The position numbers and the translations under genes are program-made. This document shows, piece by piece, positions 32,520-41,037 of a stretch of 47,243 nt of DNA. The stretch covers positions 1 to 47,243 of the forward strand of contig JAGCLL010000138.1 of the NCBI GenBank assembly GCA_017647025.1, given 5' to 3'. Origin of the DNA: Alistipes sp. Its GTDB lineage: Bacteria; Bacteroidota; Bacteroidia; Bacteroidales; Rikenellaceae. Below the pieces are notes generated by a model. It was not told the DNA's origin, did no database searches, and saw only the letters and a list, made by a program, of their open reading frames with translations. Each line of letters opens with the position of its first letter. Position 1 is the first letter of the stretch.

Positions 32520-34016
32520 TTAAATAAGTTCATCCGTCGTAAATGCGTCGTCAACCCATCTACGGATGCGAGTCCACAAACTTCCCTCTGATTTTTTGTT
32601 CGGTGTTAACTCCTTCGCTGGCTCCGGTTCAACGATCTCCTCCTCAGGAGTTGTAGGCGTATTATCCTTCTCCTCAACATTATCCTCAACGCCACTCTCT
32701 TTCTCATTGGTTGGAGTGGTTTTAGGCTCTAACTCGTCCGACTTTTCTCGCTTATCGTCTGCTCCTACACCCGAGAATATATCGTTACCACTATTACTTG
32801 GTGGAGTGTCTGTTGGCTTATTAGGTTCCTCCTTTGGAGCGCCATTTGGCATAGTCTCGCAAGCGGTATGATTTGCGCCATAGCACAACAAGCCCATAAC
32901 TACCGACTGCGGAAAGACGCTAATCATCTCCTGCGACTCATCGTCTATGCCATTTATCATATTTGCCAAGCGCACCTCCAACTCCAACTCACGAGCAAAG
33001 AGTTTGTCGATGTTATCCAGATATGCCGAGCCTCCCGTAAGCACCACTCCGCAAGGAATCTTGGTGTAGAACTTCGAAGCCTTCAACTCTCGCATTACAA
33101 AACCTGCAATATCCTTCAATCGCTCCTCGGCAATCTCGGCGATATTTCGTTGAAGAATCTGTTTACGAGCATTACCAGCGGTCTTGACAGGCACGGTAAC
33201 ATCATCCGGCACCATCGAAGCGATAGCCGAGCCATACTTTCGTTTTAGTGGATCGACATTCCTCTTCGAAGTGCGCAAAAACTCCTGCAAATCGTCGTTA
33301 ATAGAGCAAGCGCCGATAGGTAACGACGAGAAGTACCACAACTTACCCTCCTTGACAATCGACAAATCGGTCAACTCGCCACCTATATCAACAATTGCCA
33401 CGCCATCCTCACGCTCGGCTTCGCTCAGCAACACCTGAGGCAGGATAGTTGGGTTTACACACAAACCACTTACCTTCATCTCGGCACGGTAGAGCGCTCG
33501 ATTAACAAACTCCACCTGCTGTTTTCCTGTGAGCACAAAGAGATAGGTGGCTGATAGTTTACGGCCGTATGCACCTATCGGATTTGCGACATCGTGGTTA
33601 TCGTTTACACGATAGCGCAAAGGAATTCTATCAATGATAGCATCTCCTCCGCCCGACACAACCATCTCTATACGAGAGTGGAGTTCACGCATCTCATTCT
33701 CGGTTACACAGCCAGTTTTATTGTTAATATCGACATAATCCTCGTAGCGCACACAATATACCGAACGCCCAGAGATACCGACATAGGCCGAGTTTAGTTT
33801 GCGGCCAAGTTCGCTCTCCAAAGCACTTTTAGCCTTGATTATGGCGTTGCCGAGTTCAATATAGTTGGTGATTTCGCCATCTTTGACGCAACCCTCAACC
33901 TCTTGCACCTCGACACCAGCAACCGAGACAGTGCCGTTGTCATTACGAACACCCACAGCCATCACCACATTTGACGAGCCTATATCTATACCAACTATGT
34001 AATCCTTGACCTCCAT
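32520..34016 (-). CDS. ftsA: Cell division protein FtsA with long acidic linker
   Basis: FtsA is the actin-like membrane anchor of FtsZ. The ATG at 34016 (498 residues), 2 bp after the ftsQ stop with GGAG upstream, is preferred to the upstream TTG at 34031. Actin-type ATP motifs are GIDIGSSNVVMA near the start, IVDIGGELTDLSIV, and VVLTGGSAYL. After about residue 385 comes a linker of about 85 residues rich in Pro, Glu, Lys and Thr, then a C-terminal amphipathic helix (SLWTRIRRWVDDAF) suited to membrane binding. The linker makes it longer than typical FtsA (about 420). Confidence 0.95.
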   Translation of the reverse strand: MEVKDYIVGIDIGSSNVVMAVGVRNDNGTVSVAGVEVQEVEGCVKDGEITNYIELGNAIIKAKSALESELGRKLNSAYVGISGRSVYCVRYEDYVDINNKTGCVTENEMRELHSRIEMVVSGGGDAIIDRIPLRYRVNDNHDVANPIGAYGRKLSATYLFVLTGKQQVEFVNRALYRAEMKVSGLCVNPTILPQVLLSEAEREDGVAIVDIGGELTDLSIVKEGKLWYFSSLPIGACSINDDLQEFLRTSKRNVDPLKRKYGSAIASMVPDDVTVPVKTAGNARKQILQRNIAEIAEERLKDIAGFVMRELKASKFYTKIPCGVVLTGGSAYLDNIDKLFARELELEVRLANMINGIDDESQEMISVFPQSVVMGLLCYGANHTACETMPNGAPKEEPNKPTDTPPSNSGNDIFSGVGADDKREKSDELEPKTTPTNEKESGVEDNVEEKDNTPTTPEEEIVEPEPAKELTPNKKSEGSLWTRIRRWVDDAFTTDELI

Positions 34017-34018
34017 CT

Positions 34019-35113
34019 CTACTCCGTACAAATTATCTGTTTCTTATATCTCAAATCTACTTTTTTATATCTATCCCAACCAAATTGCGAGAGTCCTTCA
34101 TCGTAGTACTTCTGCAACTTCGAGAGTTTCACCTCTCTGTCTGCCAGCGTTCCGAACTCCACAATAAAATCTCCACTGCGAGGTATCAAGCGAAGCGAAA
34201 TCTCACCCAACGAGGTGGTATCCGCCACATACTGCACAATCTCGGAACCCCAAAAAGAGTCGTGCTCAATCTGCGATACAAAGTTAATCAGATTAGCAAA
34301 ATCATCATAGCGTTTCTCTATCTTTTTTTTCCGACTCTCAACTTTATGCTTATCCTTATTGAGCAGCAATAGACGAGATGCAATCTCTGCCTCTGTCTTG
34401 ACCTGTTTGTCAATCTCCATTTTGATACCTACCAGACGCAGTTTATACTCTTCCTCACTCCCAAATAGACGCTCGAAAACCCCTTTTTTCCTACTCTTTT
34501 TCAACTCATCTATACGAGCATTGCAGCGACGCTTCTCCTGCTTGGCGACAGCAATGGCATTGCATACCGCAGCAAGTTTCTCATCTTCGAGAGCCATCAA
34601 ATACTCGAAATTGGTCAATAGCCTACCCTCGAAATCGGTCTTAAACATCGGTTTGTAGCATCCAGTTATGACTGGCGCATAGTAGGCTCCACCACGAGGA
34701 GAGTGAAATATATCGCCCTCGCCAGTGATGTAGGAGTTGTAACCACCACAAAGCAGGCGCACCAAGGGTTTATGCTGTCGAATGTCTATGTGTAACTCAC
34801 CCGAATATGTGGTATAGACATCGACATCTCGCACAAAGCCACACTTCATTATATGCTCCGAGATTGTTACCGCATCTATGCTATCTACCACAACATTTTC
34901 GAGCGCAAATTTACCGTTGTTCAGATAGTTACGCATCTGTGGTACAGAGGTAAACCTGCAAAGGTCGGCACTATCTGGCAACGATATAACAACTTGCTCT
35001 ACTCGTTGTGTACTGCGGTTGCGTTGTGCAAGATTTGAGGCATAGCAGATGTAGGCGACAATCAATGCCACCGCCAACAAAAATCCTACTACCCTGACTA
35101 TCTTACGCCACAT
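34019..35113 (-). CDS. ftsQ: FtsQ/DivIB-type division protein with an unusual coiled-coil insertion
   Basis: The position between murC and ftsA, a single N-terminal membrane helix (VGFLLAVALIVAYICYA) and a POTRA-like region (VSI-type strands near VDSIDAVTISEHIMKCGFVRDVDVY) identify FtsQ. The protein (about 364 residues from the ATG at 35113; a TTG lies three codons upstream) is some 100 residues longer than usual. The excess is a highly charged heptad-like stretch from about residue 180 to 285 (KQEKRRCNARIDELKKSRKK, EIDKQVKTEAEIASRL, KHKVESRKKKIEKRY) placed inside the beta domain before VSQIEHDSFW. FtsQ normally links early and late division proteins through this beta domain. Confidence 0.88.
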   Translation of the reverse strand: MWRKIVRVVGFLLAVALIVAYICYASNLAQRNRSTQRVEQVVISLPDSADLCRFTSVPQMRNYLNNGKFALENVVVDSIDAVTISEHIMKCGFVRDVDVYTTYSGELHIDIRQHKPLVRLLCGGYNSYITGEGDIFHSPRGGAYYAPVITGCYKPMFKTDFEGRLLTNFEYLMALEDEKLAAVCNAIAVAKQEKRRCNARIDELKKSRKKGVFERLFGSEEEYKLRLVGIKMEIDKQVKTEAEIASRLLLLNKDKHKVESRKKKIEKRYDDFANLINFVSQIEHDSFWGSEIVQYVADTTSLGEISLRLIPRSGDFIVEFGTLADREVKLSKLQKYYDEGLSQFGWDRYKKVDLRYKKQIICTE

Positions 35114-35122
35114 ACAATTCAA

Positions 35123-35152
35123 ATTGAGAGTTGAGAGTTGAGAATTGAGAAT
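35123..35152. repeat. Short tandem repeat of GAGAGTT/GAGAATT heptamers
   Basis: Four near-perfect 7-bp units between murC and ftsQ. On the coding (minus) strand they sit where the ftsQ ribosome-binding site would be, and no Shine-Dalgarno is visible there. Confidence 0.6.
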
Positions 35153-36528
35153 TATTTTTCCGTTTTTCGTTTAATTGTCTCTGCAATATCGTTGCAACAA
35201 GCATCAATGTTTCCTGCTCCGAAGGATACAACAACATCGGTCGTCATCTCGCCAATGGTCTGCGCCAACGCCTCACGCTCTATAATTCGGCATGGTTTCA
35301 CCACAAGGTTGGCAATTATCTCGGTTGTGATACCCTCGATAGGTAACTCTCGTGCAGGATATATCGGCAAGAGAACAACCTCGTCAGCCTCGTTCAATGC
35401 CTCGGCAAACTCCTCATACAAATCTCTTGTGCGAGTGTAGAGGTGCGGTTGGAAAATCGCCGTAACCTTGCGAGAAGGGAACATCTGCTTGACCGAGGTA
35501 ATCGTGGCAGCCAACTCCCTCGGATGGTGAGCATAGTCGTCCATATATACCGCACTCGGAGTGTTCACATAGAACTCAAATCTACGCTTCACGCCCGAAA
35601 ACTCTCGCAACGCCTTACGCAGTGCATCGTGGTCTTTCAAATCTCGCTCCACTGCCCAAAGCAGAGCCACCGCAGCCACCGAATTTTCGATATTCACCCA
35701 ACCTGGAATGCCAAGTGTGCAACCCTCAACAACCCCAGTCGGAGTAACTATATCATAGCGGTAGTAGCCACCCTCCAACAACTCCACATTGCGGGCGTAG
35801 AAGTCGCACTCCTCGTTGTAGGAGTAGCGATAGACCGAAATTTTATCGTTCGTAATCGCCACATCAACGCCTTTTTTCATAATCAGCACGCCACCCTCTT
35901 TTATCTGTGAGATAAACTGCGAGAACGCCTCCTTGACCTTTTCGTGAGTGCCATAGATGTCGAGGTGGTCAGCATCTGCCGAGGTTACCACCGCAGCATC
36001 GGGATAGAGTTGCAGGAACGAACGGTCAAACTCGTCTGCCTCAACAACAAATCTATCGCCCTTGCCCAGCACCAAGTTCGAGCCAAAATTCTTCGATATA
36101 CCTCCCAAGAAGGCCGAGCCCTCGCCCGACACATAGTGGTTGAGCCAAGCGGTTAAGGTTGAAGTGGAGGTCTTTCCGTGCGTACCCGACACCGCCTGCA
36201 CATATTTGCCCTGCGAGAGTAGACCGAGCACCTGTGAGCGTTTCTTAATCTCAAAACCCTCCTCACGGAACATAGCCTGTTCCGAGTGGTCAGCAGGAAT
36301 TGCCGGGGTGTAGATTACCACCGTATGCTCCTTATCGAGGAACGCATCGGGAATAAGTCGTACATCGTCTTCGTAGTGTACCTCTGCACCCTCCGCCTCC
36401 AAACTACGGGTAAGGTCGGTTGCCGTACGGTCATAGCCTGCCACTTGCCAACCTTCGTGCAAGAAGTAGCGAGCCAATGCGCTCATTCCGATGCCGCCAA
36501 TACCCAAGAAATATACCCTATCTTTCAT
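35152..36528 (-). CDS. murC: UDP-N-acetylmuramate-L-alanine ligase
   Basis: The 458-residue cytoplasmic enzyme adds L-Ala to UDP-MurNAc in peptidoglycan synthesis. Motifs: the UDP-binding FLGIGGIGMSALA at the start, the ATP P-loop VSGTHGKTSTSTL, EADEFDRSFLQL, and the C-terminal YMDDYAHHPRELAATI with FQPHLYTRT. It begins 9 bp after murG and is followed, after the heptamer repeat, by ftsQ. Confidence 0.97.
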   Translation of the reverse strand: MKDRVYFLGIGGIGMSALARYFLHEGWQVAGYDRTATDLTRSLEAEGAEVHYEDDVRLIPDAFLDKEHTVVIYTPAIPADHSEQAMFREEGFEIKKRSQVLGLLSQGKYVQAVSGTHGKTSTSTLTAWLNHYVSGEGSAFLGGISKNFGSNLVLGKGDRFVVEADEFDRSFLQLYPDAAVVTSADADHLDIYGTHEKVKEAFSQFISQIKEGGVLIMKKGVDVAITNDKISVYRYSYNEECDFYARNVELLEGGYYRYDIVTPTGVVEGCTLGIPGWVNIENSVAAVALLWAVERDLKDHDALRKALREFSGVKRRFEFYVNTPSAVYMDDYAHHPRELAATITSVKQMFPSRKVTAIFQPHLYTRTRDLYEEFAEALNEADEVVLLPIYPARELPIEGITTEIIANLVVKPCRIIEREALAQTIGEMTTDVVVSFGAGNIDACCNDIAETIKRKTEK

Positions 36529-36537
36529 CTTTCGACT

Positions 36538-37641
36538 CTACGCTTTAATCTGCTTTACTATCTCATCTGCCACTCTATCCGCAGCATCGGGAGTAGCCAA
36601 CTTTGCGATATTATTCGACAACTTCGAGAGCAACGCCTCGTCTGCAACCATCTTCAACGCTGTTGCGATACCGCAATCCACAGCCTCGGCATCTCGCACC
36701 ATCATAGCCGCACCCTTATCTACCAAAGCCTTTGCATTCTTTGTCTGGTGGTCCTCCGCCACATTTGGCGACGGCACAAAGAGTGTAGGCTTCTTCGCCA
36801 AGCACAACTCCGACACGGTGCAAGCACCACTACGAGAGATTACAACATCGGCAACCTCATAGGCGTAGTCCATTCTATCGATAAACGGCACGAGTGTAAT
36901 GCCCTTGGTCGGATAGTTCGCAAAGAACTCTCGCATCTCCTTCTCGTAGAAACGGCCTGTCTGCCAGATAACCTGTACTGGGGCTTCACCTCCAAGGGTT
37001 ACAATCCACGACTTCATCATATTGTTCAATGTGCGAGTGCCAAGTGAGCCTCCCACAATCAATATCGAAGGTTTACCCTCCTCCAAACCATAGTGAGCAA
37101 ATGCCGCTTTACGGTCAATATCGCCCTTGCCAAAGGCACTTCTCAGAGGATTTCCCGTCAGGACAATTTTCTCTTTATCGAAAAATCGCTCCATACCATC
37201 GTATGCCACGCAAACGCTCTTGGCACGACCGCCAACAATTTTATTCACCAAACCCGCATAGGAGTTCTGCTCCTGAATGATTGTCGGAACACCCATCATC
37301 TGCGCCACAAATACGATTGGTGCGCTTGCATAACCACCAAAGCCTGCAACAACATCGGGCTTAAACTCCTTGATGATACGACGAGCCTGATTGAGGCTGC
37401 GCAACAAGTAGTATGGAAGCAGAAAGTTCTTCCAAGTGAAACGGCGTTGCAAGCCGACGATATTCAACCCTTTGATATTGTAACCCAAGTTTGGGATTAA
37501 CGACATCTCCATCTTACCCTCGGCACCCACAAAGAGGATTTCGACCTCCTCGCCAAAGCGTCGTTTCAACGCCTCGGCAACCGATACTGCTGGGTAGATA
37601 TGACCTCCGGTACCACCTCCGGAAAGAATAACTCTCTTCAT
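36538..37641 (-). CDS. murG: UDP-GlcNAc:lipid I GlcNAc transferase
   Basis: The 367-residue GT-B glycosyltransferase makes lipid II at the inner membrane. Motifs: SGGGTGGHIYPA at residues 7-18, FGGYASAPIV, EQNSYAGLVNK, IVGGSLGTRTLN, and SRSGACTVSELCLAKKPTLFVP. First gene of the murG-murC-ftsQ-ftsA-ftsZ run. The genes usually found just upstream in this cluster (ftsW, murD, mraY) are absent; instead there is a promoter, then the terminator of the nuclease array. Confidence 0.97.
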   Translation of the reverse strand: MKRVILSGGGTGGHIYPAVSVAEALKRRFGEEVEILFVGAEGKMEMSLIPNLGYNIKGLNIVGLQRRFTWKNFLLPYYLLRSLNQARRIIKEFKPDVVAGFGGYASAPIVFVAQMMGVPTIIQEQNSYAGLVNKIVGGRAKSVCVAYDGMERFFDKEKIVLTGNPLRSAFGKGDIDRKAAFAHYGLEEGKPSILIVGGSLGTRTLNNMMKSWIVTLGGEAPVQVIWQTGRFYEKEMREFFANYPTKGITLVPFIDRMDYAYEVADVVISRSGACTVSELCLAKKPTLFVPSPNVAEDHQTKNAKALVDKGAAMMVRDAEAVDCGIATALKMVADEALLSKLSNNIAKLATPDAADRVADEIVKQIKA

Positions 37642-37679
37642 TTTGTTGGTGTTTTTAGTACAACAATCCTAATTAACCA

Positions 37680-37710
37680 CAAAAATATGGATTATTCCGA
37701 TAACTACAAA
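37680..37710 (-). promoter_or_regulatory. Promoter of the murG-ftsZ operon
   Basis: The minus strand reads TTTG (37707-37710), 19 nt, TATTTTTG (37680-37687), an exact consensus match, 38 nt before the murG ATG and just past the nuclease-array terminator. Confidence 0.8.
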
Positions 37711-37716
37711 AGAAAA

Positions 37717-37745
37717 GCGAGGTGAAATTATAAATTTCACCCCGC
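37717..37745 (-). terminator. Terminator of the S1/P1 nuclease array operon
   Basis: A 13-bp stem with one mismatch (37717-37729 and 37733-37745, ATA loop), 23 bp after the last nuclease stop codon, followed on the minus strand by TTTTCTTTT. Confidence 0.8.
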
Positions 37746-37768
37746 CAATACTTTTTTATCTTGGAGAA

Positions 37769-38557
37769 CTACTTTAACACATCGTTTAACAATACCGCCA
37801 AACGGTAACCAGCACGAACCATCATCTCATAGTTCAACTCCTCCAACTCATTACGCTCACGGCGTGTCATCTCGTAGGTAGGGTTGATGCGAGAGTACAA
37901 TTTATTTGCCTCTGAGCCAATCTGTGCAACCCAATCACGAAGTGTACCCTGCGAGTACTCTGCGAACTTATGACCAGAGTTTAACTCCATATCCTCTGCC
38001 CACAATGCGCCCGAAGTACCGCCGTGCCAATAGGTGTATGACATCCAAAATCTCGACCACTTAATAGCCGACTTCGTCTTGCGCTTACCAATATCACCAG
38101 CATAGCACTGGAACGAGAATTCGGCCTGCGAATGTGGGTGGTTCTCGATACGAACATACGAGAAGTTGTGAATGTCGCACATAAGGTTGATAATCACACG
38201 CAAAGCCTTCGTAACCTCGGTCTTTTTGTGATCATTGTGCGCACGAACAACCTCCAAAGCCTGCTCAATAGAGTTAAACGCATCGTAGCCATCTACTGGC
38301 AATGGCTTAAACTCGCTGTCGAGATGAAGATAGTGAATCTCCTTGCTGTGCTCTGCTCGCTTCGATCTTTCGAGCATTGTGAGATACATAACATCATCCT
38401 CGAAACTCTCACCAAGATACTTGGTAACAAGTTGTTGAGTTGCTGGCGTAAAGTGTTTTGCAGCCAAAAGCACAACACCCTCATCTGGTCTTTTCTCCCA
38501 AGCACTCGCCACCGATACGGTCAACGCAAGCGCCAAAATAAGAAATATCTTTTTCAT
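37769..38557 (-). CDS. S1/P1-nuclease paralogue 8, divergent, zinc site mostly lost
   Basis: The 262-residue secreted protein (signal MKKIFLILALALTVSVASA, cleavage before Trp20) is the last and most degenerate member of the array. Against its paralogues, the H6 position is Asp (WEKRPD), the H116-x3-D120-x5-H126 block is NLMCDIHNFSY (both His lost, Asp kept), and the last ligand pair H149/D153 is gone. Trp1 and the H60 equivalent (EIHYLHL) remain. It keeps the C-terminal family helix (RAGYRLAVLLNDVLK). The frame is intact with a ribosome-binding site (AGGAGAG), so it is not an obvious pseudogene. A nuclease function is unlikely; a binding or partner role is an inference. Confidence 0.75.
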   Translation of the reverse strand: MKKIFLILALALTVSVASAWEKRPDEGVVLLAAKHFTPATQQLVTKYLGESFEDDVMYLTMLERSKRAEHSKEIHYLHLDSEFKPLPVDGYDAFNSIEQALEVVRAHNDHKKTEVTKALRVIINLMCDIHNFSYVRIENHPHSQAEFSFQCYAGDIGKRKTKSAIKWSRFWMSYTYWHGGTSGALWAEDMELNSGHKFAEYSQGTLRDWVAQIGSEANKLYSRINPTYEMTRRERNELEELNYEMMVRAGYRLAVLLNDVLK

Positions 38558-38569
38558 ACTCTATCTCTC

Positions 38570-39367
38570 CTACTCTTTGAAAATCTCATTTAGTACATAC
38601 GCCAAACGATATGCCGCCTTCACAGCCATCTCGTCAGCCAACTCCAACACATCAGCCTTATCCTTATCCGAAAGATATGCTATATCGGTATCCTCTGGTG
38701 TAATAGCATAGGCACGATGAGCCTGCTTGATAATATCACGACCCCAGTATGCGAAATTACCCTTCTTGATAATCTTCTTCTCCTGCTTTGGAGTGATGTT
38801 ATCTACCACCGAAGTATACTTCTCGTAAGTCCAGCCCTTACGCTGAAATGCTGGCGAAGCGTCCCAGAAACCGTGCATTGACTGCTTCTTGCCCTTACGC
38901 AACAACGAATAACGATAATCTGGATAGTACTTCTTAGGGAAGCCTACATGCACTGGACAGTGCATATCAGGCAATGAGTGAACGAGTATCAATAAATGGT
39001 GGTGCACCAGCGAATCGGGCAAATTCTTATAGTTGCCATTGCCCATCTCCTTCATAATCTCGTGAAGTTGTCCCATCGACTTACCATTACCCTTCTCCCA
39101 ATCTACATCACCATTAGCACCCACGGTAAATCCGTGCCACTCATTTGTTGGGTGGAATGGGGGTACTGCACGCCAATGATCCATCCACGATGAATACCAC
39201 GGCAATGTATGTTTCAAATAACGACGACACTCCGCCTTTGCGTGTGGAGTGAGATGTTGCTCAGCCATATACGCAATTGCGCCGTGACCGAATGTTCCCC
39301 ACGCCTTTGCACTTTGAACGCTAAAAATCGTCACAAGTGCAAGCACCGAAACTAAAATTCTTTTCAT
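38570..39367 (-). CDS. S1/P1 nuclease 7, canonical active site
   Basis: A 265-residue secreted zinc nuclease. The signal ends in SAKA, exposing Trp23 as the mature N terminus, as required because this residue binds zinc through its backbone. All ligands are visible: W23 and H28 (WGTFGH), Asp in SSWMDHW, His in NEWHGF, His/Asp/His in HSLPDMHCPVH, and His/Asp in MHGFWD. The family cleaves single-stranded DNA and RNA and removes 3' phosphates. It is separated from paralogue 8 by 12 bp and from paralogue 6 by 19 bp. Confidence 0.88.
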   Translation of the reverse strand: MKRILVSVLALVTIFSVQSAKAWGTFGHGAIAYMAEQHLTPHAKAECRRYLKHTLPWYSSWMDHWRAVPPFHPTNEWHGFTVGANGDVDWEKGNGKSMGQLHEIMKEMGNGNYKNLPDSLVHHHLLILVHSLPDMHCPVHVGFPKKYYPDYRYSLLRKGKKQSMHGFWDASPAFQRKGWTYEKYTSVVDNITPKQEKKIIKKGNFAYWGRDIIKQAHRAYAITPEDTDIAYLSDKDKADVLELADEMAVKAAYRLAYVLNEIFKE

Positions 39368-39386
39368 TGTTAGTAGGTTTTATTTT

Positions 39387-40184
39387 TTATTTGAAAATAT
39401 CGTTCAAAAGTGCAGCCAAGCGGTAGCCTGCCTTTGCCAAGCACTTGGTGTGGAGGTACTCGTACTGCAAAATCACCTTAACGCGGACCTCGTCACCATT
39501 ACCTCCTGTATAGAAGTCTTTGAGTGCATAAAGAACATCTCTACCGCCCTCTTCAACCCACTCACGAGGTGTTCCCTTCGAGTAAGCCTCCTTCATTCCA
39601 CGAGCATAAATGTCAATATCCTCGCCATAGTAGGTTGGAGTAAAGATGTAGTAACGGCTCGACCACGCTCCGTCCCACTGACGATGCCAATTTACATTCC
39701 AACTAGCACTTCGCTTGCTTGTAAGTTCATCCCATATACGGAATGTGAAGCCTCTGGTCTGGTCATATCCATCGATATAGATGTGAGAGAGGCAGTGCAA
39801 ATCCTGCGTAAGGTGAATCACTTTACGCAAAGCAGTTTTCACATCTTCCTCGCTGTGGTTCATTCTGTTACGCAACACCTCGATAGACTTTTCGAGTTGT
39901 ACAACGCCATCATTCTCGTTGGTTGTAACCGACTTACCCTCAACATTAAGCACTGTTACATGCCAATCTTTTGTGTGTGCATACTCTGGCTGCTTGCGCA
40001 ATGTATTCACCCATACACACTCTTTATAAATGGTGCTTTGGAGGATATCCTGAACCTCACGCTTTGCCTTATCGGTAAGATACCTCTCTGTGATTGACGA
40101 AACGGTCTGATGAGTAAATGTATCAAATGCGAAAACACTATTTGCCACCAACAACATGGCAAACATAATTACTATCTTTTTCAT
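39387..40184 (-). CDS. S1/P1-nuclease paralogue 6, divergent clade, near-complete site
   Basis: The 265-residue secreted protein belongs to the divergent clade but is its least damaged member. The mature N terminus would be Phe20 rather than Trp (FDTFTH, H25 kept), and the D45 equivalent is Asn (VWVNTLRK). The other ligands remain: KDWHV, HLTQDLHCLSH and a probable NWHRQWD. It shares with paralogues 2 and 4 the segment GKSVTTNENDGVVQLEKSI, absent from the canonical members. Its 3' end is nearly identical in DNA to that of paralogue 4. Activity may be reduced or altered. Confidence 0.8.
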   Translation of the reverse strand: MKKIVIMFAMLLVANSVFAFDTFTHQTVSSITERYLTDKAKREVQDILQSTIYKECVWVNTLRKQPEYAHTKDWHVTVLNVEGKSVTTNENDGVVQLEKSIEVLRNRMNHSEEDVKTALRKVIHLTQDLHCLSHIYIDGYDQTRGFTFRIWDELTSKRSASWNVNWHRQWDGAWSSRYYIFTPTYYGEDIDIYARGMKEAYSKGTPREWVEEGGRDVLYALKDFYTGGNGDEVRVKVILQYEYLHTKCLAKAGYRLAALLNDIFK

Positions 40185-40208
40185 ACTCTATTCTCCTCTT
40201 ATACTTTA

Positions 40209-41009
40209 TTATTTCGACATAATAGAATTGAGAATTGCAGCCAAACGGTAGCCCGCAAATGCCAACTGCTTAAACATGGTATCATCAATCTGCTTACGCT
40301 GCTCAGGCGAGAGAGATTTTGTGCTATCGCCCTCCTCCCAATAAGAGTAGGTTTCGAGCATTCTCTCGGCGTTATCCTTCGCCCACTTCGTAGGAGTACC
40401 CTTCTGAATCTTTGCAATCTCCTTTGCGCTGTATGTATCACACGCCTTCAAGAAGTTGTCAGCCTTCCACTTTGGATGCATATATGTAGGTGCCGAATCC
40501 CAGAACTTGTGGTGGTTAACGCTGGTCTTTCCGTGACGAATTTTAGGAATCTTCGCACCGGTTTTCTTGTGGTAGCCAACATGACAAGGACAGTGCATAT
40601 CACCTACCATATGGATTATAAATTTAAGATTTACAGCCACCAACGAGTCTGTCATATTGAGGTACTTACCCTTCGACATCTCACCAGTAATACGCTCCAA
40701 CTGGGTTACAACATCACGGCTGATATTGCGCTTAATACCAATTGTGTTGTAGTTCTCGTCAACATGGTTCATATGCCAATGTGTTGACTCCTGGAATGGG
40801 AAGGTGTTGCGCCAATAGTCCTGCCACAACGAGTAGTGAGTAACCTTGTGACGAAGATACTTCTCACACTTTGCCTTTGTCTCAGGGGTGAGATGTTGCT
40901 CTGCAACATAAGCCACAATGTGGTGACCTACCAAACCCCAAGCCTTTGCACTCTGCACGCCCATAATCATCATAAGCGCAAGAGCGACAACCATAATTCT
41001 GCTCTTCAT
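40209..41009 (-). CDS. S1/P1 nuclease 5, canonical active site
   Basis: The 266-residue secreted zinc nuclease has its signal cleaved at SAKA before Trp24. Ligands: WGLVGH, Asp in LWQDYW, His in THWHMN, HMVGDMHCPCH, and HHKFWD. It resembles nuclease 3 most closely, sharing LTPETKAKCEKYLRH-like and CDTYS-KEI-KIQKGTP-KW segments, which suggests that they arose from a recent duplication. It probably acts in the periplasm or outside the cell on RNA or single-stranded DNA. Confidence 0.88.
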   Translation of the reverse strand: MKSRIMVVALALMMIMGVQSAKAWGLVGHHIVAYVAEQHLTPETKAKCEKYLRHKVTHYSLWQDYWRNTFPFQESTHWHMNHVDENYNTIGIKRNISRDVVTQLERITGEMSKGKYLNMTDSLVAVNLKFIIHMVGDMHCPCHVGYHKKTGAKIPKIRHGKTSVNHHKFWDSAPTYMHPKWKADNFLKACDTYSAKEIAKIQKGTPTKWAKDNAERMLETYSYWEEGDSTKSLSPEQRKQIDDTMFKQLAFAGYRLAAILNSIMSK

Positions 41010-41037
41010 AGTAGTTTAGTTTTTAATCGTTTATCAT

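Noticed and set aside
32501-32554. Upstream start for ftsZ at 32554
   Set aside because: It overlaps the ftsA end; the ATG at 32500 has a clear ribosome-binding site and yields the usual short N terminus before the first conserved motif.
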